64,000 nucleotides of DNA, taken from Buttiauxella massiliensis (GTDB lineage: Bacteria > Pseudomonadota > Gammaproteobacteria > Enterobacterales > Enterobacteriaceae). Shown piece by piece: positions 59,201 to 64,000 of the stretch. The stretch is taken from positions 438,937 through 502,936 of the forward strand of contig NZ_LR722648.1 in assembly GCF_902500225.1 (NCBI RefSeq). Reading direction: 5' to 3'. Numbering within the stretch: the first letter of the stretch is position 1; each line of letters starts with the position of its first letter. A program made the translations under genes and the position numbers. The notes below the pieces were generated by a model. That model saw nothing but the letters and a program-made list of their open reading frames with translations, was not told the DNA's origin and did not search any database.

Positions 59201-61120
59201 TTCCTTAAGAATAAAGCCCAAGGCAGGAGACAAGATTAACCCTTGGGCTTGTTGTTTAGGAAACTGTTGCGTTCCCCTAATTAGGGAGGCTGGATCAAAT
59301 GCAGTTTGTGCTGCGGCGTAGTCAAATAAAAGATGATGCCGAAACTGAACCCAACGATCATTCCCTTCTCGTGTTAATACCCCTTCTCGACAGAGTATGT
59401 CGATCATTTCTGCATTAGCTTGGGGAAGAAGTGACGGTGCCTTGAGAGATCTAGAAGTGATCATTGCACCTACAAGCGCTTTAAGACACTGAATTGCGTT
59501 AAGGCCATGTGCTTCAACACGGTATTGCCAATATATCTTTAACAATTCAGTCTGGGATGAAACGTTAAGCAGACTAATGTGTGAGTTCTGAGAGATTAAC
59601 TCTGCAAGAAGCCTCGTATTGAAAGGCACTTTAGCTAGATCGAACAGCCTTTCAGAGGCTCCGTTCAGTGATATATCTAACGCCGGAGACTGTTTTAATA
59701 GCTGCTTGAATTCGTTATCTGACCAACGAGGGATGACTATATGACGAACAGCTGAAAACATAGAGTCAGATAGTTCAGCAATGGGGGGATGCCCTTTAAA
59801 CAGCTCACGGAGTTTTACACCCATCCTTAGATCAAAACTTCGGATTGATGCAATCACACGCCATCGACCAGCACGTTCCATTATCTTTTCAATCAGAGGG
59901 CGAAAAACTGCTTCACCTTTTCCTCCTCTGGTTGCATCTAGTGCATCAATAATCAGCCAACCATTTAATGGGCCATCCCATGCTTCGATAACATCAGTGA
60001 GACTATGTTCAAGTCTGAGTTCGCGGCTAAGTCCCTCTAATGATTCCACTGAGTAGCGATCAACTGCCAGCTCCAACACATCATCGCCTCTTTGACGAAG
60101 ATTGCGGGCTAAAGTATTGAGCACACCACTTTTACCCGCTCCAGGTTCACCGATAATCAGCAGAGAACCAGTTTGCACTGCCTCTTCAACGGCATTTTGA
60201 CACTCTCTGGTTAGGCTTACTGGATGTCCAGACTCGCTTTCGATGATCTCATATCGCTTAAGTGAGTTACCAATTTCCAAGGAGTGCTGACGAAGCCGGG
60301 CAATATCATTGCGATATAGTGGGGATGCTGCCAGTTTTATACCTTTCCCCATAAGTTCATTACGCAAGAGTGTGCTATCTCCGCCACCACGGCGAGACAT
60401 CATTTTGCCACAGATTTCTGCAAGCACACTTAGAGCTGTCGTTGGATCTGTATCCTGATCAAGGCTCTGCGTAAGCTTGGAGGTGATCACTGAGTCCATG
60501 CTTTCAAAATCGACAACCAACACAACAATGAGTCGAGAAAGTTGGGTTAGTAAATGTGGTGGTTGAGGGGCCGATGTTGAGCGTTTCCATGCATTAAAAA
60601 CGCAGCGTTCAAAAATATCGAATGCCTGTTGCTGACTCTTATTCATGGCACCGCTACCATGATGAGAAAAAAGTTGCAGGGTAGTTGCAAGAGTTGTGCG
60701 GACAGTTACGGGGGCTTTAGCGCTAACAGCTAAAACGAGGCGATCTTTATCTGGGTCTAGAGGCCTATTCCATTCCAAAGAACCATTACCACTCTCGGAT
60801 GTCAGCCAGTATCGAACAAATTGCTCCACCGTTCGGTAAAATGGGCTGTTTTCATCATCTGAAAGAGAAACTGTGGTTTTGGCTTGAATAGCCACAAAAC
60901 CCTCAGCGGAAGTTGCAACCAGTATATCGTCTACAGGCGCTTCAGTTTCAAAACGTAACCAGATAGGAACGGCATTCCCTAAACCAAGATGTGCATCCAG
61001 TCTGTCTCCATTGAGAATTTGTGCCGCAAAATAAGCGCCTAGCTTTTGCTCGAATAAAATACCGCTGCTGGTTGCCGCACCACCACCGTTTGCTGGGCCA
61101 TTCAGATTCGTATCAGACAA
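56264..61120 (-). CDS. 1,618-residue nuclease-STAND NTPase-solenoid protein (Avs-like candidate)
   Basis: Residues about 15-110 carry a PD-(D/E)xK-like pattern with a QxK variant: SSGILFEQKLG (E24), VDDILVA (D65), FVAIQAKTT (Q79-A-K81), as in Cap4/DUF4297-type DNA nucleases. Residues about 300-560 hold a P-loop NTPase with Walker A IIGEPGAGKSG (K330) and Walker B GWLIIDALDATRGG (D392/D395), typical of STAND ATPases. From about 640 onward it appears helical and repeat-like (solenoid), the usual sensor part. This order matches Avs-type anti-phage proteins in outline, but I cannot assign it to a named Avs family. The start is TTG 61120, with AAGGTGGAA upstream. It is co-transcribed with the 444-residue gene. 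Confidence 0.75.
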   Translation of the reverse strand: MSDTNLNGPANGGGAATSSGILFEQKLGAYFAAQILNGDRLDAHLGLGNAVPIWLRFETEAPVDDILVATSAEGFVAIQAKTTVSLSDDENSPFYRTVEQFVRYWLTSESGNGSLEWNRPLDPDKDRLVLAVSAKAPVTVRTTLATTLQLFSHHGSGAMNKSQQQAFDIFERCVFNAWKRSTSAPQPPHLLTQLSRLIVVLVVDFESMDSVITSKLTQSLDQDTDPTTALSVLAEICGKMMSRRGGGDSTLLRNELMGKGIKLAASPLYRNDIARLRQHSLEIGNSLKRYEIIESESGHPVSLTRECQNAVEEAVQTGSLLIIGEPGAGKSGVLNTLARNLRQRGDDVLELAVDRYSVESLEGLSRELRLEHSLTDVIEAWDGPLNGWLIIDALDATRGGKGEAVFRPLIEKIMERAGRWRVIASIRSFDLRMGVKLRELFKGHPPIAELSDSMFSAVRHIVIPRWSDNEFKQLLKQSPALDISLNGASERLFDLAKVPFNTRLLAELISQNSHISLLNVSSQTELLKIYWQYRVEAHGLNAIQCLKALVGAMITSRSLKAPSLLPQANAEMIDILCREGVLTREGNDRWVQFRHHLLFDYAAAQTAFDPASLIRGTQQFPKQQAQGLILSPALGFILKEIWEYSDDHHHFWSAIGHLLNNKECDPIMRSYAGRIAAEYPTEKNDLLWLAKRVAIGDKIAIDSLAHICGALAIRFEDEREIPLLPWVNLVAALTPEVKCITETLRFLLYQLIKRVTDNNSLREMLGVSSRVLLSYSITLNEPGYLVRSSIPFVADTIDTDIPNSSRLLESILDTERLQHFGSEEIPALCYNIEKIGKKAPDFVVKVFDFVYAHDVIEERETNLGSSRILPLRSNARQDYESARYSLGEYFPNFLKLHPAQGIEAVVRAIHGFVARKHPLDTIEEHLSVPDYDIKLQTDRSHIWAHDPDSDYGHDGEVLIKKLLQCLREAPESDAIILAKLICEKASLAIFWARLFLAANERDDSLIDILWPIASQEIFIRNSDTRKDAIDLIGKGIERRSKSERYNLENTAFRYDFSEHPYQEDAKNRLLCRLFNTIGSEKLYTDAARVLLKNTITDEKYLQNDRIFRLHTTISNDTPYHYIDGLNIDEPDNEDLIKTIETAKSALSLDSNRELSSKLSIDEIFSILETVRGKLCLENIHPYVRTLAEDVIVKGCSAVISKKMLPLEHSDRAEERTWHFLELLQIIYNSTDPTVDEDTEETFAQSIGWGSPAPRIDAAQILIDVIPLRPDLYTRLKPDIQKLLNDPHPAVRFQISARLLHFWGIDQEIAWEYLSKRLEQESNTGIIEHMVRDGIGRLLHTNPQRVFEIICNLLNRFDDNSEHQKRVRNIVSSDLAILWYVHNINEAYEILQQWIINPTVYKNELNSILLASREGFVLGLTDQATSKDSAIRQRIFDMAFDIIDSAGINLEKYYSLSQMSDTDQENTKLCAKIVDTACSQLRFACEGKLNASKSPLDQSGLKIFLDETERHLRRIGDCGTPHTIYYLLELLETLVPVNPEKCFDLMAHALRHGTKIGFQNESMGMDQLVKMMGIFLADYKTIFEDECRRERLIDSLDIFMAAGWPAARRLLYRLPEFIQ

Positions 61121-61259
61121 ATTCCACCTTCACATTTCTTTTGGAGTGCTGGATGCACATTTGACCTTATTGTAAGCAGTATCATGTTAATAAAAGTCTT
61201 TTATAACAATGGATAATGTAGGCTCATTTATTGATTTCATACAAGGCAATTTCTCATCA

Positions 61260-61415
61260 CTAGATCGGCTTTGAGTCAAAGGTCACATAAGCCTGTTTTT
61301 CATAATTGGTAGTGAACACCATGTAGTTCTTGATGTGATAATTACCATTTGTAGTAGTTTGGCATTGTCCATCGTTAGTCATATTGTACTTAATTCTGCC
61401 GTAAGATCGGGCCAT
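61260..61415 (-). CDS. possible 51-residue protein
   Basis: A small ORF starts at ATG 61415 behind AAAGAGACATAGAT and encodes 51 residues beginning MARSYGRIKYNMTNDGQCQT, rich in Asn, Thr and Tyr. The frame also reaches a GTG at 61442 that overlaps the stop of the 780-residue gene. It lies between two large island genes on the same strand. I recognise no family. It may be real and part of the operon, or may be chance. Confidence 0.4.
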   Translation of the reverse strand: MARSYGRIKYNMTNDGQCQTTTNGNYHIKNYMVFTTNYEKQAYVTFDSKPI

Positions 61416-61441
61416 ATCTATGTCTCTTTCAAGGACAATCA

Positions 61442-63784
61442 CTAGCTTTTCTCAACAAGCGCAATAAGCCGTAAGTACCGCGAATCCTTGATTAGGCTTG
61501 GTTCTTTCTCTTCAATTAGGCCGAGTATCTTCTGTAACTCGTATGGCGGTCGTGTGAACCTCTGTGGTGTTATCCTATCCATTAGATCAAGAGTCGCTGC
61601 AGGAAAAAGCATTGCAATTGGCTTTTCACCACCGAACTCTCGAGTGAAACGGTACAACTGGTGATCAAATGTCTCGATTGGCACCAAGAGTGTTTTTACT
61701 GCATCGTAGACCACCGGAAAATTGTCGCCAGTATCGTCAAGTAGACCAATCCACGCCTTCACCGAGCCCGTTGTCCTATACTGGCGTTCTTTGGGCCAGT
61801 CCTCTCTAATTAATGGAATCACGTAGTTAGCCCAACCGCTCTCGTTTTTCTGCCCAACCAAACCCAACCAGGAAATAAAACGATTTCTCACCTCGTCAGT
61901 TGTTGATCGCAAAATGGAACGCATTTCATTTCCAGAAGGGCTACATAGCTCTTCTGGATGGAACATTCTCATTAAACCAAGCCATTGCGAGGCTCGAACT
62001 GAAAAATCTTTCCCCCAAGAAAGATTTTTGATCCACGGTATAAGGTTAAGAAAACCAGGCTTGATAAGCTCCGCTACTGCAATACGAGGTATGTCATCAC
62101 TGTGAAGATAACCATTCCATGCTGGTTCTGCAGCTGGATGCTTAAAATCCAAAATTGGTATAAGCCTTTCTTTTGTCCAATCAGGATCAATAAACATTAG
62201 CCAATTTAGATTGCGAGCCGTTATAGCTATAGCGTGATCCGCACCTTCTCCGGGCGCTGTAAAGAGACTCTCAATGCGAGACTTAATGGAGCCCGGAATA
62301 AGCGAACCAGCTTTCGCTTCTTCTCCGGGTATTGCTTGAAAAAGGGCTTGGGCAAACTTACCTACAGGACCATTGATTGCATGTTCGTACGTGCGCCTCG
62401 ACTGTATAATAACCTCTCCATTCCGGAAAATTTCTCCGAAACCACTTTCCGTTGCATTAAACCCACCACCCAGTATGCCTTCGACAACATGATCATAGAC
62501 AGCCCAAGCGAGACCATCATCAAACTCAATCGTCATAACTAAGTTTTGTGCAAGCCAACTACTTAATACATGTCGTAGTTCGATTAAAGTTGTCGCTGGT
62601 AACCGCATTATGCAGTTAAGGAATACTCGTCTCAGCCTTGGTTTAATCCCTGCAGGTAATTCAATTATCATTGGAGACCAGAATTCCTTAGGGTAATCGC
62701 CATTTTTCGCCGCAATCGTAAGTGCAGCCAATGCTTTACGTGGATTTTCTTTGATCAAACCAACAAAGGGACGTCTCCTCGTAAATTGGTAATCCTCCCG
62801 CTGTAGCTCCTCTTTTGCTTTTGGGATTATCTTATTTAGAGGAAGGTCTAAAACTAAATCAGTTTTTTCGTCCGTACCGACCCACCCCGAGCGGGTACCC
62901 CAACTGACGACCACAGAGGTAGCCCAGCCGTCATGCCAATCAGGAATTCTTTGGATCATCGCAGTGAGGCGCTCACTATAAATTGCTTTTAGTTCGCAGC
63001 CTTGTAGTTCGAGATAACGAGCGTATCTAGGAGCTAACACCTCCCTTTCTTTTAGGAGTTCTTCCTCAGACAGGTAAGGCAATTGATAAGGATCTGTCAG
63101 AATGAGCTCGATAATTAGGCTCTGCTCCTCTTCTGAGAACTCTTTCCATCGGTCTGTCAGCAGAAAAAGAAGTTCTCGGGTAACATTTTTATCCCAAAAT
63201 CCATTTGGCTCTAAAGACAAAACTTCTTCGGCAACACGATCAGCCCTAAAGACGGCTGTTTTACTAAATGCATACAGTCTAAGTTTTCGGAAGAAAAACG
63301 GCTCTGTTACTGGCCAAGTTGTGACATGTGCTTTAGCTAATTCTGGCCACTTCACCGCTAAACGTTCAAAAAGCGAGACAAACCATGTCAATACATCAGC
63401 ACCTTTCGCGAAATGTTCTTCCCCTTCCACAGCTCGCCCCGGATAACAGCTTGGCGTTGGGAAGTAAAAAGTCTCAATATCCTCCAGCAATCCTGAAGCA
63501 ATAAGTAATTGCTCTTCCAGGATATTGAATACATGTCGTAACACATTATCAGGCACGTCCAAGTCGTCGTCATGTCTTTCAGCGAACACAACTTCGAAAT
63601 GACCTAATTCGCTGAATTGAATCTCTTCCCAAGATCCGCTTGGCGGTCTGACTTCTCCCAAGCCATATGGCGATTTCATATCTAACCGTGGTGTCACCAC
63701 TCTACGAAACTCACGTAGAACACCAGCTGTCCAACCCTGAGTATTAATTCGAGCTTTCAAGTCATGCTGTAAGTATCCCACCAA
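61442..63784 (-). pseudogene. 780-residue helical protein, probable C-terminal remnant of a larger gene cut by an IS
   Basis: The open frame encodes 780 residues and is full-length only from the TTG/GTG at its left end; in-frame codons continue a further 13 residues to a stop at 63824-63826. There is no convincing ribosome-binding site at 63784 and an IS3-family orfA starts 62 bp away, so the true N-terminus has probably been lost. The visible part has no P-loop; it reads as alternating Leu/Trp-rich helices, such as RELLFLLTDRWKEFSEEEQSL. From memory this resembles the C-terminal solenoids of large bacterial SIR2- or NTPase-containing defence proteins, but this is a low-confidence resemblance. 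It could still be a stand-alone gene. Confidence 0.55.
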
Positions 63785-64000
63785 AATGGCCCATTCACTT
63801 TTAGAGATCTTCCGACATACTGATTATGTCCCCGAGGAGATCGCCATGCGTAAAATCCGGTTCACCGAGCACCAAATCATCGCCGTACTGAAATCCGTCG
63901 AAGCGGGCAGAACCGTCAAAGATGTGTGCCGCGAGGCCGCTATTTCCGAAGCCAGCTACTACAACTGGAAGGCGAAATATGGCGGGATGGAAGCCGCTGA
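63785..64000 (+). mobile_element. left end of an IS3-family (IS407-like) insertion, cut by the window edge
   Basis: An IS3-type orfA begins at 63846 and continues past the window. The exact left inverted repeat cannot be placed; it must lie between the 780-residue frame's end region and 63846. The insertion probably truncated the adjacent gene. Confidence 0.65.
63846..64000 (+). CDS. IS3-family transposase OrfA, N-terminal part
   Basis: ATG 63846 has GAGGAGATCGCC upstream and the frame stays open to the edge (51 residues plus 2 bases). It encodes a helix-turn-helix of the IS3/IS911 OrfA type: MRKIRFTEHQIIAVLKSVEA at the start, then VCREAAISEASYYNWKAKYG. This is typical of the IS407 subgroup. 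OrfB and the right end are outside the window. Confidence 0.88.
   Translation, partial: MRKIRFTEHQIIAVLKSVEAGRTVKDVCREAAISEASYYNWKAKYGGMEAA

Noticed and set aside
1..64000. CRISPR array
   Set aside because: No regularly spaced short direct repeats were seen. The only repeated units are the three ERICs and the small tandem operators.

Overview
This window is a stretch of enterobacterial chromosome. The gene order miaB–ybeZYX–lnt–gltIJKL–ybeL–leuS–lptE–holA–nadD–cobD/cobC–rsfS–rlmH–mrdAB–rlpA–dacA–ybeD–lipB–lipA–tatE–ybeM–crcB–cspE–pagP, then dcuC, rna, rnk, ybcI, folD–ybcJ and argU, matches the E. coli/Salmonella backbone, and most of the core proteins look closely similar to their E. coli counterparts from memory. 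It is not E. coli itself. cobD is kept beside cobC as in Salmonella, the rihA–hscC–ybeR/Q block and ybeF are absent, and several accessory operons sit at backbone junctions. A genus near Buttiauxella, Kluyvera or Lelliottia is a guess from gene content only.

Positions 1–28,600 are housekeeping: ribosome/RNA maturation and stress (ybeZ, ybeY, rsfS, rlmH), apolipoprotein N-acylation (lnt), the glutamate/aspartate ABC importer with its internal sponge RNA SroC, leucyl-tRNA synthetase, LPS assembly (lptE), DNA polymerase III delta (holA), NAD and cobamide synthesis (nadD, cobD, cobC), the rod-shape peptidoglycan cluster (mrdA, mrdB, rlpA, dacA), lipoate synthesis (lipB, lipA), TatE, an amidase, fluoride export, a cold-shock protein and the lipid A palmitoyltransferase. 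An orphan TRAP-type binding protein follows ybeL.

Positions 28,600–53,400 mix backbone genes with metabolic cassettes. First comes a copper/silver efflux operon (small Cys/His protein, CusF, TolC-type channel, CusB with a fused CusF-like domain, CusA). Next is a predicted ketogluconate/gluconate regulon: ACS-family transporter, 2-hydroxyacid dehydrogenase, GntR-like repressor, IdnO, a YhcH-family protein, and further on a GntP-family permease preceded by two GntR-type operator sequences. Last are a PTS EIICB–LacI/MalI-type pair under a tandem palindromic operator, and a POT-family peptide transporter. Three ERIC (IRU) repeats lie between genes.

From the tRNA-Arg(UCU) gene at 53,293 rightward the sequence becomes AT-richer and foreign. 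A P4-type integrase is followed, on the minus strand, by a two-gene operon: a 1,618-residue protein with an N-terminal PD-(D/E)xK-like nuclease, a STAND-type P-loop NTPase and a long helical C-terminal part, translationally coupled to a 444-residue protein with its own PD-(D/E)xK-like motif. Beyond it lie a very small ORF and a 780-residue protein that looks like the C-terminal part of a larger gene cut by an IS3-family insertion at the right edge. This argU-borne island is the best candidate here for a poorly described anti-phage or anti-plasmid system.
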